Origin: CPC320 sp002336405
GTDB taxonomy: Bacteria > Pseudomonadota > Alphaproteobacteria > Rhodobacterales > Rhodobacteraceae
Length of the DNA stretch: 64,000 bases
Assembly (NCBI GenBank): GCA_949372595.1
Contig: CASIAN010000002.1
Coordinates: 1-64,000 of the forward strand
Direction of reading: 5' to 3'
The first letter of the stretch is position 1. The number at the start of each line of letters is the position of its first letter. The notes beneath the pieces are model-generated. The model had not been told where the DNA came from. It saw only the letters and a program-made list of their open reading frames with translations, and did not search any database. Positions 35,665 to 44,935 of this stretch are shown here, piece by piece. Position numbers and translations under genes: made by a program.

Positions 35665-36416
35665 CACCGGTCGAGCATCTCCAAGGCCATACCTGGCATG
35701 GTCGCAAGGGCGCTATTAAGAATGCGTTCCAATATTCGATTGATTATGCGTTGATCAATCTGTCGGCGTCGGTTAGCGGGCCAATTTTGTTTTCGCACAA
35801 TAGCCCGAACCTGATGTCATTGCGCGATCGCGATCATGGCGGTGCGCCCCGGGCTGGGCGCGGTCTCCTCTGGGCACAGCAGGTGCTGCAGAGCCATAAT
35901 CTGGGTCTGGAGGGCGATATCTTTCTATTGGCGCAGCCCCGGGTCTTGGGACATGTGTTTAACCCGGTCAGTTTCTGGCTGTGCCATGATAAATCCGCAC
36001 AGCTTTGCGCGGTGATTGCCGAGGTTTCCAATACCTTTGGTGATCGACATTCGTATCTATGCTGCCATCCAGATCTGCGCCCGATCACGGCCCAAGAGAC
36101 GATAAACGCTGAAAAGATTTTTCATGTTTCGCCGTTTCAACCTCTCACAGGCGCGTATACGTTTCGGTTCGATATTACCGCAGAAGCGATAGATATTAAG
36201 ATCGATTATACAACGCCTTCGGGGGGGGTCATCGCCACCCTGAGAGCGGCACGCGAGCCGATGACCAACCGCTCTATCCTCGGCGCGCTGCGGCGGCGGC
36301 CGTTCGGTTCGCGGCGGGTGCTGGCTTTGATCCACTGGCAGGCGTTAAAGCTTTGGTGGAAAGGAGCGCGGTTCCACGTCCGCCCCGAGCCGCCAAACAC
36401 TGAGGTATCCCAATGA
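35661..36416 (+). CDS. DUF1365 family protein
   Basis: The 251-residue protein starts 'MTPVEHLQGHTWHGRKG' and has the DUF1365 core 'PRVLGHVFNPVSFWLCHD', 'AVIAEVSNTFGDRHSY' and 'EKIFHVSPFQPLTGAYTFRF'. DUF1365 proteins are nearly always next to a flavoprotein and a cyclopropane-fatty-acid-synthase-like methyltransferase; the methyltransferase is missing here. The biochemical role is not established. The start overlaps the flavoprotein stop by 4 bp. Confidence 0.88.
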   Translation: MTPVEHLQGHTWHGRKGAIKNAFQYSIDYALINLSASVSGPILFSHNSPNLMSLRDRDHGGAPRAGRGLLWAQQVLQSHNLGLEGDIFLLAQPRVLGHVFNPVSFWLCHDKSAQLCAVIAEVSNTFGDRHSYLCCHPDLRPITAQETINAEKIFHVSPFQPLTGAYTFRFDITAEAIDIKIDYTTPSGGVIATLRAAREPMTNRSILGALRRRPFGSRRVLALIHWQALKLWWKGARFHVRPEPPNTEVSQ

Positions 36417-37645
36417 CCACCGTTGTCTCTGAGCGTTTGTGGGCCTATGCGCTGTTTGCCGGTGCGCTGTCGTCTGCTGGTGTTCCATTGTATCTCTATG
36501 CGCCCAAATTTTATTTTGACAATTACGGCGTTGGTCTGGCGACACTGGGCGTGGCTTTGTTTTGTTTGCGTTTGCTGGATGTGGTGCAAGATCCACTCTT
36601 GGGACGCCTGTCGACGGTTTTTTCGAGCCGGCGTCCTGGCGTGCTCTGCGTGGCAGCGTTTGTGTTATCTTCGGCTATGATCGGCCTGTTCGCCGTTGAG
36701 CCACCTGTTGCGCCGCTATTGTGGTTTGTGTTGATGCTAACGCTGGTGTTTTCAACCTTCAGTTTCCTGACCATCAACTTTTATGCCCAAGGCGTCGCAA
36801 AAGCCAAACGGCTGGGTCCGGCGGGACATCTGCGTTTGGCGCGGTGGCGTGAAACCGGCGGTTTGATTGGGATCTGCGTGGCCTCGGCTTCGCCGGCTGT
36901 GTTTGCCGCTGTTTCCTCGGTACCGTTTGCGATGTTCGCCGGGGTGTTTGCCGCAATGACATGTATGGCTGCACTGGCAATGGCGGGTGAGTGGGATCGT
37001 GACATGATCCGGCAACCCCAGGCCTTTGCCCATGTGTTGCGCGATCGCACTGCCCGCCAAATCTTGTTGATCGGTCTGGTTAATGCTGCACCAGTTGCGG
37101 TGACCTCGACCCTGTTTTTGTTTTACGTTGAAAGCCGCTTGACCGCACCTGATGCGGCGGGACCACTGTTGTTGTTGTTTTTCATGTCGGCAGCACTGGC
37201 GGCGCCGTTGTGGACATTTTTGGCAGAGCGGTTTGGTCTAAAACGCGTATTGCGTGCGGCCATGGGATTGGCAATTTTTTCGCTGTTTTGGGTTTTATTC
37301 CTGAACAGCGGAGACGTGATTGCGTTTGGGGTGATCTGTGTATTGTCGGGGGCCGCAGTGGGCGCTGATATGACGTTGATCCCTGCGGTGTTTGCGCAGC
37401 GGATTGCGCACATCGGAGCCAGCACCACAGACGGTTTTGGTCTGTGGTCGTTTGTGTCAAAATTCAGCCTAGCGGTTGCCGCTGTTATTTTATTACCAAG
37501 TCTGGAATTTGCCGGTTTCCGGTCTGGACAAGAAAACTCAGCCGTTGCATTGGGCGTGCTGACATGGACCTATGCGCTTGTGCCCTGCGCGCTGAAACTG
37601 CTGGCGATAGCGGTGCTGCAGCGCACAGATTTACGCGAAAGTTAA
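36413..37645 (+). CDS. MFS transporter (GPH/MFS_2-like)
   Basis: The 410-residue protein has about twelve transmembrane helices and an MFS-like early loop 'VVQDPLLGRLSTVFSSRRPG', which resembles the D-P-L/x-G-x-x-S-D motif of the GPH/MFS_2 family. The substrate is unknown; a lysophospholipid or flippase-like role would fit the lipid context but is only an inference from neighbours. It overlaps DUF1365 by 4 bp and precedes DUF3833 by 3 bp. Confidence 0.85.
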   Translation: MTTVVSERLWAYALFAGALSSAGVPLYLYAPKFYFDNYGVGLATLGVALFCLRLLDVVQDPLLGRLSTVFSSRRPGVLCVAAFVLSSAMIGLFAVEPPVAPLLWFVLMLTLVFSTFSFLTINFYAQGVAKAKRLGPAGHLRLARWRETGGLIGICVASASPAVFAAVSSVPFAMFAGVFAAMTCMAALAMAGEWDRDMIRQPQAFAHVLRDRTARQILLIGLVNAAPVAVTSTLFLFYVESRLTAPDAAGPLLLLFFMSAALAAPLWTFLAERFGLKRVLRAAMGLAIFSLFWVLFLNSGDVIAFGVICVLSGAAVGADMTLIPAVFAQRIAHIGASTTDGFGLWSFVSKFSLAVAAVILLPSLEFAGFRSGQENSAVALGVLTWTYALVPCALKLLAIAVLQRTDLRES

Positions 37646-37648
37646 GGA

Positions 37649-38212
37649 GTGACGATGCTGTTTGCCTTCCTGCTCGGGGCTGCTGTTGTGGCGGTTTTTA
37701 TATTCATTTTGGGCCGTTTTTTCGGGTTTAAAGCCCAGCGTGCGGGTGATTATGCGCACAGTCCAATGCAGTTTGACCTGCGCCGTCATCTCAACGGGCC
37801 GATCGATTGCGAGGGAATCATTTACGGCCCAACCGGACGGGTGTCCTCACGTTTTGTTGGAAGGTTTCATGCCAGTTGGCAGGGTAATAGCGGCCGGATG
37901 ACCGAGCGGTTTGAATACGACAGCGGCACAGTGCAAGAGCGCGAGTGGTACCTAACACTGTCTGAGGACGGCGCAATCAAGGCCGATGCTGCAGACCTAG
38001 TCGGTAGTGGCAGCGGCCGCCAGTTGGGGTCTGCAGTCCATTTGAACTATAAAATCCGGTTACCTGATGCAGCCGGAGGCCATGTTCTGAGCACCACTGA
38101 TTGGATGTATCTTGGCCCTAACGGCGTGATTGTGAACCGCAGCCAGTTTCGTAAATTCGGCCTCAAGGTTGGCGAGCTGGTAGCGACAATGCGGCCAGCC
38201 TCCGCCGCATGA
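37649..38212 (+). CDS. DUF3833 family protein
   Basis: The 187-residue protein has an N-terminal hydrophobic helix (MLFAFLLGAAVVAVFIFILG) that may anchor it, and a beta-rich domain with 'HLNGPIDCEGIIYGPTGRVSS', 'ERFEYDSGTVQEREWYL' and 'TTDWMYLGPNGVIVNRSQF'. This matches DUF3833, which is regularly found with DUF1365. The fold may bind lipid, but I know of no established function. It is coupled to the SDR gene by a 4-bp overlap. Confidence 0.85.
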   Translation: MTMLFAFLLGAAVVAVFIFILGRFFGFKAQRAGDYAHSPMQFDLRRHLNGPIDCEGIIYGPTGRVSSRFVGRFHASWQGNSGRMTERFEYDSGTVQEREWYLTLSEDGAIKADAADLVGSGSGRQLGSAVHLNYKIRLPDAAGGHVLSTTDWMYLGPNGVIVNRSQFRKFGLKVGELVATMRPASAA

Positions 38213-38940
38213 GGTCGCTGTCGGGAAAACGCTATTGGCTTGTGGGTGCCAGCGAAGGTCTGGGGGCGGCTTTAGCCCAGCGCATGAGCGCGGCGGGCGC
38301 GTATGTTATATTGTCGGCCCGCAGCGAGGCGCGGCTAAAGGCGGTTGCGTCTGAGCTGTCTGGCCCGTGCAGGTGCGAACCGGTCGATGTGACTGACATC
38401 GGCAGCGTCCGAGCGGCGGCTGAAAGGATCGGGCCAGTTGATGGTGTGGTCTATTTGGCGGCAGCTTACTGGCCTATGCCTGCCACCGATTGGCAGGCAG
38501 ATCATGCCACAACAATGGCTGATGTAAATTTTACTGGTGCGCTGCGGGTGTTGGGCACAGTGGTGCCGGACATGGTGGCGCGGGATGCCGGACACATTGT
38601 GATCACCGGCTCGCTGGGGGGGTTTCGCGGCCTGCCCGGAGCCATTGGCTATGCTGCGTCAAAGGCCGGGGTGATGTCGCTGGCCGAATCCATGCATTAC
38701 GATCTGCGCAAGACGGGTGTTGACGTTCAACTGGTCAATGCGGGCTATATCCGCACCCGCCTGTCGGATAAAAATACTATTCCGATGCCCTTTATCATGG
38801 AACCTGATCAGGCGGCAGAGCGGATGCTGGCGCACATGCAGAGCGCGCGGTTCAGCGTCAGCTTTCCCACGGCGTTCAGTTTGCTGTTTCGGATCAGTCG
38901 GGTAATGCCTGACTGGTTGTATTTTCGGCTGTTCGCCTAA
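38209..38940 (+). CDS. Short-chain dehydrogenase/reductase
   Basis: The 243-residue protein has the classical SDR cofactor motif 'LVGASEGLGAALAQRM', an 'LSARSEARL' segment suggesting NADP preference, the catalytic Ser in 'VITGSLGG' and Tyr-Lys in 'GYAASKAGVM'. A hydrophobic C-terminal end suggests membrane contact and a lipid-like substrate. It is the last gene of the unit divergent from rpoE. Confidence 0.9.
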   Translation: MRSLSGKRYWLVGASEGLGAALAQRMSAAGAYVILSARSEARLKAVASELSGPCRCEPVDVTDIGSVRAAAERIGPVDGVVYLAAAYWPMPATDWQADHATTMADVNFTGALRVLGTVVPDMVARDAGHIVITGSLGGFRGLPGAIGYAASKAGVMSLAESMHYDLRKTGVDVQLVNAGYIRTRLSDKNTIPMPFIMEPDQAAERMLAHMQSARFSVSFPTAFSLLFRISRVMPDWLYFRLFA

Positions 38941-38974
38941 GCCCAGATCGGGTCTGCGCCGAGATTGTGACGGT

Positions 38975-40114
38975 CTAGCTGTGGTCGACGATGGTGAGAT
39001 GCTGGGCCAAACTGTCAACCCGCTTGAGCCATGTATTGACCAAAGACGGGTCGTTTGGTGCGGCCGAGACGCCGGCTGGTATCTGCCCGTCAAGCACAGC
39101 TTGCACCGCCAATGAAACTGGCACTGACACCAGGCGCGCCATCGCGGTTCCATTTTCGTCTCCCCAGGCGTCCATCACATAGGTTTTGTGCCAAACCACC
39201 GCTCCGTCTCGTTCGGCTTGCAGGCTGACGCAGAGCACCACGCGATCGGGATCATTGGGCCCGTAAGCGTGTTTGGTCCAGAACTCCTGTGACATTTCTG
39301 TCATGCGCTGGTCGCCCTCAGGGCCTTTCAGGGTTTCGATCTCACGAAACACATCCGTCCACGCCTCGGCCCAGCCGTTAAGACGCAGACTGCCACGCAC
39401 AAAATCTTTGACCCGCCAGTCGGGGTCAAATTTGTACTGTTCCATAAAGGGCAGCGAATCGCGATTGGGATAGACTTCAAACGTTTCGGGGGCCGGCAGT
39501 GGCGCGTCATAACTGCTGAGGGCGTTCCACGGCCGATCGCCAGTAAATTCTTTGAAATTACGCAGCGAACGCGAGGGCGAGGCCAGCGCTTTGAGCACCC
39601 CAAAGGGCGACCAACTGAACTTGTATCGAAACGGGTTAGGGATTTTTGGAATGCCGCCGCAATAGGAAATGAACGACAGATCATTGGCCGTATTACAGGC
39701 AGCGCTGGCGCGGTAATTCTCCACCAGATAATGCGCCATCAAGTGATCTATGCCCGGATCCAGTCCGACCTCGTTGACCAGTGCCAAACCGGCAGATTTT
39801 GCCTGTGTATCCAATGCCCGCATTTCGGGCGAAATATAAGACGAGCTGACAAAATGCGCACCTTTGGTCAAGGCCATTTTGGCCAGAGGTACATGCCAAT
39901 CCCCAGGCAACATCGATACGATCACATCCCCGGGTTGCAATGCGGCCTCGATCATGGCCGGCTCAAAGCGCTTGATGTCTTGGGTCAGGTCGCCAACGGC
40001 GTCCTGTGCTTTTTCAACCGTCCGGTTCCAGACTGTGACCGGCTTGCCAGTTTGGATCAGTTCGCGCAAACCGGGGATGGCCGAAAGGCCAGTACCGCAC
40101 CAGTGAATTGTCAT
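38975..40114 (-). CDS. Saccharopine dehydrogenase-type reductase (L-glutamate-forming type)
   Basis: The 379-residue protein has an N-terminal Rossmann start ('MTIHWCGTGLSAIPG') and the saccharopine-reductase blocks 'VNEVGLDPGIDHLMAHYLV' and 'SFISYCGGIP'. These match the enzymes that split saccharopine to glutamate and aminoadipic semialdehyde. It is downstream of the lysine-forming-type saccharopine dehydrogenase on the same strand, so together they could run lysine to aminoadipate semialdehyde (the LKR/SDH route). Confidence 0.85.
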   Translation of the reverse strand: MTIHWCGTGLSAIPGLRELIQTGKPVTVWNRTVEKAQDAVGDLTQDIKRFEPAMIEAALQPGDVIVSMLPGDWHVPLAKMALTKGAHFVSSSYISPEMRALDTQAKSAGLALVNEVGLDPGIDHLMAHYLVENYRASAACNTANDLSFISYCGGIPKIPNPFRYKFSWSPFGVLKALASPSRSLRNFKEFTGDRPWNALSSYDAPLPAPETFEVYPNRDSLPFMEQYKFDPDWRVKDFVRGSLRLNGWAEAWTDVFREIETLKGPEGDQRMTEMSQEFWTKHAYGPNDPDRVVLCVSLQAERDGAVVWHKTYVMDAWGDENGTAMARLVSVPVSLAVQAVLDGQIPAGVSAAPNDPSLVNTWLKRVDSLAQHLTIVDHS

Positions 40115-40208
40115 GAAAGTCCCCTTTGTTGATGTCGTCTGTTGTCTTGTGTCTATTAGCGCTTCAATCGCAAGACTAAAACGGTGAGATGTTGACGGCT
40201 TTTAGGTG

Positions 40209-41264
40209 TCAGAGCGTTTGCAGGTGGCTGTGGAAAGTCTGTTTGGCCCGAGCCCACACGCCTTGTTCTATCTGTGTGAGCTGGCTTAGCACCGGCAGCA
40301 GCTGCGCGGCGTAATCCTCGGCGCTTTCCGCCGGCAGCAGCGAGGGTAGATTGTCGATGGCCATCACATCCAAAAGTGGTGCGCCAGATACGCGGGTGGC
40401 CGGGCTGTCCCATGTTGTGGTCCGGTTGTAGATCGGTATCGGATTATAGTCGCTGTCTGGATCACAGGCGATATCGCCGATCACCCTGAGCTGGCGGGGT
40501 GCCGAAAGGGCAGTTCTCGGCACAAATACCGGTGTTTTTGGCCGCGCCAGAATACAATTCAGGAAAATCTCATGGGTCAGAATTTCATCAAAAGGCCCCC
40601 CATGGGCTGTCTCAGCCAAGTCCCATTTGGTCACGGCGATGCCCATGTCGGCGCATAAATCAGCGGCGCCGGTCCCCACCCGGCCCAAGGCTCCGATGAC
40701 AATGGCGCGCGGCGTGGCACCCGACCCCCGCTCCAGCCCTTGCTGCAAATCCGCAAGCAGAGCGCTTTTATTCTTGTAGGCCGAAATTGCCTCGCAGAGC
40801 CCACCGTTTTGTTGTGCCGCCCAGCATTTAAGACTGACTGCCGCGCCGGCATAGCCGGCCCAATACCCAAAGGCCGCCAACCTGCGGCCGGTGTCATCCA
40901 CCAGATATTCCAGATCATACAGTGTACCGCCACCGGCCTGAAAACGCCGCAGCAGCGTCTGTCCACCATACTGTCCCTTGAACGCATGGCCGAACATAAT
41001 ATGGCGGTGGCGCAGGGGTGTGCCGTCTTCGGGAAGTTCTTTAAGGCCAAAGATCACCGCGTCATCCGGGGCGTCTGGCCAAGCGTTTTCAGGCGCGATG
41101 CTGCATCCGACAGCGTTGTATCCTTCAAGGTCAATCGCGCGCTGGGCGCTTTCTTCGACGGTGACTTGAAAGCCCGCTTGTCTCAGGGTTTTTGCCCCGT
41201 CCGGGGTCAACCCGACCCGTGCTTCGTTTGGCCGCTGTTCGGCCCGTACCCAGAGATGTGTCAT
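40209..41264 (-). CDS. Saccharopine dehydrogenase, L-lysine-forming type (LYS1-like)
   Basis: The 351-residue protein has the AlaDH/PNT-like N-terminal segment 'RAEQRPNEARVGLTPDGAK' with conserved Arg and Lys, then 'FGLKELPEDGTPLRHRHIMF' and 'GHAFKGQYGG', the lysine-binding loop of LYS1. The NAD domain is later ('AIVIGALGRVGTGA'). It joins lysine and 2-oxoglutarate to saccharopine or does the reverse. Next to the reductase-type partner, the catabolic direction is more likely, as reported for saccharopine-pathway genes in roseobacters. Confidence 0.86.
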   Translation of the reverse strand: MTHLWVRAEQRPNEARVGLTPDGAKTLRQAGFQVTVEESAQRAIDLEGYNAVGCSIAPENAWPDAPDDAVIFGLKELPEDGTPLRHRHIMFGHAFKGQYGGQTLLRRFQAGGGTLYDLEYLVDDTGRRLAAFGYWAGYAGAAVSLKCWAAQQNGGLCEAISAYKNKSALLADLQQGLERGSGATPRAIVIGALGRVGTGAADLCADMGIAVTKWDLAETAHGGPFDEILTHEIFLNCILARPKTPVFVPRTALSAPRQLRVIGDIACDPDSDYNPIPIYNRTTTWDSPATRVSGAPLLDVMAIDNLPSLLPAESAEDYAAQLLPVLSQLTQIEQGVWARAKQTFHSHLQTL

Positions 41265-41315
41265 AATGTGCTCATATTGTTTGCGGAGACAAGTCTAGCG
41301 GGCATTGCGCCATTT

Positions 41316-41975
41316 TTAAAGATAGGTTTTTGCATCAGCGCGGTCGGAATGATCGAGATGCGGCACAGCGTTGAACTGGGTCAGTGTCAGGTTGGGTCCC
41401 AGTGGTTGCCATAGATGGACTGAGGCGTTCATGATCGACAGACAAGCCCGCGACATATGGGTCAGGTCCAGCCCCATGGTCAACCGCATCATCATGCCGA
41501 TGACCCCGCCTGAGGTGACCACGAGCGCCGGACATTCTGTGGCGGCGATGTCGTCAAGTACGGCGCTGATACGGCTTTCAAAGTTGTGAAAACTCTCGGG
41601 CGGATGGGCGATGTCATTGTTGGCCCATGCGGTGAACAGCATTGGCAAATGTTCGCAGAACCCGTCGCGGTCTTTGGGCACGGCAATGCCTTGTTGCTCA
41701 TAGAGCATTTGCGCGAGGGTGAAATATTCCAATTCATTGAGACGCGGGTCTTGGATAAAGCCACTTTCGCGTGTCGGGACGATGCCGCGAGCGGTCTCAA
41801 TATGACGCCGCAGAGTGCCGCAGTAAACCCGGTCAAAATCGACATTTGTTGCAGTAAAATGTGCCCCCAACCAGCGGGCCTGTTGGTGGCCCAGCGCGCT
41901 GAGCTGATCATAGCTGTCTTCGTCCCGGGCGTCGGAATTGGCCTGCCCGTGGCGCACGAGGGTAAGTTGAAACAT
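41316..41975 (-). CDS. Histidine phosphatase superfamily protein
   Basis: The 219-residue protein has the RHG catalytic signature 'LVRHGQANSDARDED' at the N-terminus, 'RVYCGTLRRHIETARGI' near residue 52 and a second His in 'LVVTSGGVIGMMMR' context. It belongs to the phosphoglycerate-mutase-like family; the substrate is unknown (SixA, cobalamin-phosphatase and sugar-phosphatase relatives differ). It is monocistronic or distal to the lysine genes on the same strand. Confidence 0.83.
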   Translation of the reverse strand: MFQLTLVRHGQANSDARDEDSYDQLSALGHQQARWLGAHFTATNVDFDRVYCGTLRRHIETARGIVPTRESGFIQDPRLNELEYFTLAQMLYEQQGIAVPKDRDGFCEHLPMLFTAWANNDIAHPPESFHNFESRISAVLDDIAATECPALVVTSGGVIGMMMRLTMGLDLTHMSRACLSIMNASVHLWQPLGPNLTLTQFNAVPHLDHSDRADAKTYL

Positions 41976-42254
41976 GCTTGTTCTTTCTGTTAGAGCAGTC
42001 GACGCTAATTGGGAATAGGCGTAGAGAAAAGTCCCGTTTTTGTGAAGGCGCTGTTTGTCTTTTTATGGCTAAAAATGTCGGTGAGTCCTTATTTATGCGG
42101 CTCTAAACACGGTGCTCTGAGTTGCAAGTTGGGACGGGCTTTGGCGTTTGGATATTGCGGCTGCGGGTCTGCGTGGTGGCGCTTGGGTATTTGCGTGCTG
42201 TAATAAACGACTGTGAGGCCGCGCGGGACGTTGCCGGATCGCTTTGGCCCAAGA

Positions 42255-42959
42255 TTAATTGCGCCAAGCGACATCGCCGAGAAAAATATACCCCGCACCA
42301 TAGATAGTCTTGATGAGCGTGGGGTTTTTCGGATCTTCGCCCAGTTTGGTACGCAACCGCGAGATGCGCACATCCATCGCGCGGTCAAAACTATCCTCTG
42401 CCGCACCACCAAGAATTTCCTGCATCATAGCGCGTGAAATCAGCCGTTTTGATCGTTCCAGAAAAAGCCGCAATACCTCGCCTTCGGCATGGGAAAAGCT
42501 GACATCCCTGCCGTCGCTGTGGGTCAGCGCATAGCGATTAAAATGCGCTGTCCAACCGGCAAAATCGGCGGTGTTGCCCTGATTTTCGGGGGGGCGTGTT
42601 TTCCGGATGCGCGCCCGCACCCGCGCCACAACTTCAGAGGGATCAAATGGCTTGATAATATAGTCGTCTGCGCCAAGCTCTAATCCGGTGATCCTGTCCT
42701 GCACTTGTGCGCGACCGGAAATAATAATTACGGCTGCCCCCTGTTCTAGTGCCAGCCGGTGGACCAGACTCAGTCCGTCGCGATCGGGCAATCCAAGATC
42801 GACCAAACAGACATCGGGCGTGGTAGACTTGAGCGCGGCCTCAAATTCGGTGGCGCGCGCGAAGCTCATGGTTCGAAACCCCGCCTCTTGCAGGGCGTCC
42901 GCCAGAATGCTGCGAATCGCTGGCTCATCATCTAGAATTGTCACCAAAGGAAGGGTCAT
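42255..42959 (-). CDS. OmpR-family response regulator
   Basis: The 234-residue protein has an N-terminal receiver domain with the phosphoacceptor Asp54 in 'CLVDLGLPDRDGLSL' and the conserved Lys in 'DYIIKPFDPSEV'. The C-terminal winged-helix DNA-binding domain includes 'RAMDVRISRLRTKLGEDPK' and 'IKTIYGAGYIFLGD'. It is read after the hybrid kinase gene with a 4-bp overlap, making a cognate pair. Targets are unknown. Confidence 0.92.
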   Translation of the reverse strand: MTLPLVTILDDEPAIRSILADALQEAGFRTMSFARATEFEAALKSTTPDVCLVDLGLPDRDGLSLVHRLALEQGAAVIIISGRAQVQDRITGLELGADDYIIKPFDPSEVVARVRARIRKTRPPENQGNTADFAGWTAHFNRYALTHSDGRDVSFSHAEGEVLRLFLERSKRLISRAMMQEILGGAAEDSFDRAMDVRISRLRTKLGEDPKNPTLIKTIYGAGYIFLGDVAWRN

Positions 42960-44935
42960 GGAACGTCTTTCGAGTTTAAAAATCTGGATAGGTCCTCAGC
43001 GCCAAACGGTTTTGGTATCACTGGGGCGATCTGCGTTGCCTGTTGATATAGGTCATGGCTTGGAGGCAGTGACGTCATAAAATGTACCGGGGTTTGTGTG
43101 CGCTGGGCGTGTCCCCCCAAATCAAGACCGGTTTCTTCGCCCTGAAGCACAAGGTCTGACAAAATAAGCGCGATATCGGGCAATCCATCCCAAAGCGCCA
43201 TCGCCTCAGCAACCGAAGAGGCCTCGACCACTGAGTGACCCAGTTCGGTCAGCATATCACGCATCGAACTGCGCAAGTCGAGATTGTCTTCCACCAAGAG
43301 CACAAGTCCCGGCTGGCGGCTTGGCGCCGCGGTGCGTAGCGGCAGTCGCAGGGTCACATGGGCGCCCTGAAAGCTGTTTGACAGCAAGACTTCGCCACCG
43401 GCAAGCTTGGTCATGTCATAGACCATGGACAGGCCTAAACCTGATCCTTCGCCCCCCTTGGTGGTAAAAAATGGGTTGAGAGCATTTTGCAACGCGTTTG
43501 GTGAGAACCCGTTTCCCCCATCCTGAACCGAGAATTCAAGCCATGTGTTTTCGACGGTGTAGCACTGAACGGTGATTGCGCCGCTGCTGGGGGACGCATC
43601 GCGGGCGTTTAATATTAAATTGAGCAGCGAATCCCGCAACATTCCGGGATCAATTAAAAAACTGCTCTTTTTGCAGTGGTTTTTGATTGTTAGCGTCAGC
43701 CCGTCCGACAGCAAGGGCGAGGCGAGGGTTTGCAGTTCGGTCAGAAAATCATCCAGATCGGTTGGCAAAAGCTGCAAGCTGCGGTGGCCGGTCATGCCGG
43801 CGATCCGGTTTAACAATGTACCGCCGCGCCGGGCGGCTGAAAGTGTTGCTGTGATGAGAGCGTCGGCATCGTCGGGCAACGGCATTTTTTGCAACTTGCC
43901 CTGCATGCCGAGAATGATCGTCAGCAGATTGGCAAAATCATGCGCCAAGCCATTGGTTAACTGTGCCGCCATCTCGCGTTTGTGGGTTTGCTGCAAGGCG
44001 ACCCTGGCTTGGGTCTCTTCGGTGACATCCATTGACAGCACATAGACACCGTTTATGCCCTTTGAATTTTTATCCGGGGTCAACGCGGTGCGGATGCGCC
44101 GGGAACTTATCTTGTCGTTAAACTCAAACACGCTGTCTTTGCCTTGGAAAGCCTCATTGAGATAGGTCTCGATCTGGCCGTATGCCTCGCTGCCAAGTGT
44201 ATCGGCGATATGGCGCCCTATAATATCTGAGGGCCGTCGCGGCATCACGGCAGTGAGTTGTTGGTTCGAATAGGTATAGCGCTGATCACGATCAATATGG
44301 GCGATATGGGCTGGCATCATTTCGGCGGTCAAGCGGGTATGCGCCTCCATCGCAGTCAATTCGCGCTGGGCCTCTTTCAGCGCAGCAACCGTGGCCTCAA
44401 GTTTGCGGTTGGTGCGGGCCAGTTCTTCGGCGTCTAACAGCACCTGATCGTTCAGCTCTTCCGAGCGTGTGCGCATCAGCGCCTCTTGCCGCTTGGTGGT
44501 CGTTATATCGGTATAGACGGTGACCCAACCGCCCTGTGGCAGGGGTGAACCCTCGACAGTGATGGTGCGGCCATTGGCACGGGTGCGTTCCATATAATGC
44601 GGCACGAAGGCGCGGGCGATTTCAACCCGGTCTTGCACGAAGGTTTCAATATCGCTTACGATGCCATATTCACCGGTGCTGGCCAGATGCCGAATGCAAT
44701 CGGAAAAATGTGCCCCGGGGGTTATCAGGTTATCAGGCAGGTTGAACATATCTTTAAAACGGTGGTTGCAGGCGGCGAGTTGCAGGTCTTGATCATAAAT
44801 GCTTAGGGCTGGCTGAATGAGGTTCAGCCCGGCCATGATCAAGGCTTCGGTTTGTTTTTTGGATGTGGTCAACCTATTTTCTCCTGTTGGTTTAGAGCTA
44901 TCATTCTCAGCGGTGCGCGCAAAGGTGTATTGCAT
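42956..44935 (-). CDS. PAS-domain hybrid sensor histidine kinase
   Basis: The 659-residue cytoplasmic-looking kinase has PAS-type domains at about residues 35-150 and 205-305. They are separated by a coiled coil (155-200). A DHp domain has the phospho-His at 332 in 'NGLAHDFANLL', the ATPase domain has the N box 'NLILNARDASP' and G box 'GSGLGLSMVY', and a C-terminal receiver carries Asp594 in 'LILSDLVL'. It has no transmembrane helix. The fused receiver normally needs an Hpt protein, which is not in the window. It overlaps the response regulator by 4 bp. Confidence 0.92.
   Translation of the reverse strand: MQYTFARTAENDSSKPTGENRLTTSKKQTEALIMAGLNLIQPALSIYDQDLQLAACNHRFKDMFNLPDNLITPGAHFSDCIRHLASTGEYGIVSDIETFVQDRVEIARAFVPHYMERTRANGRTITVEGSPLPQGGWVTVYTDITTTKRQEALMRTRSEELNDQVLLDAEELARTNRKLEATVAALKEAQRELTAMEAHTRLTAEMMPAHIAHIDRDQRYTYSNQQLTAVMPRRPSDIIGRHIADTLGSEAYGQIETYLNEAFQGKDSVFEFNDKISSRRIRTALTPDKNSKGINGVYVLSMDVTEETQARVALQQTHKREMAAQLTNGLAHDFANLLTIILGMQGKLQKMPLPDDADALITATLSAARRGGTLLNRIAGMTGHRSLQLLPTDLDDFLTELQTLASPLLSDGLTLTIKNHCKKSSFLIDPGMLRDSLLNLILNARDASPSSGAITVQCYTVENTWLEFSVQDGGNGFSPNALQNALNPFFTTKGGEGSGLGLSMVYDMTKLAGGEVLLSNSFQGAHVTLRLPLRTAAPSRQPGLVLLVEDNLDLRSSMRDMLTELGHSVVEASSVAEAMALWDGLPDIALILSDLVLQGEETGLDLGGHAQRTQTPVHFMTSLPPSHDLYQQATQIAPVIPKPFGAEDLSRFLNSKDVP

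Noticed and set aside
40740..41414. 224-residue plus-strand open frame opposite the saccharopine dehydrogenase
   Set aside because: Entirely antisense to a recognised enzyme and lacking a ribosome-binding site.
42009..42250. Short plus-strand frames between the phosphatase and response regulator genes
   Set aside because: Trp/Cys-rich low-quality peptides with no ribosome-binding site; more likely intergenic.
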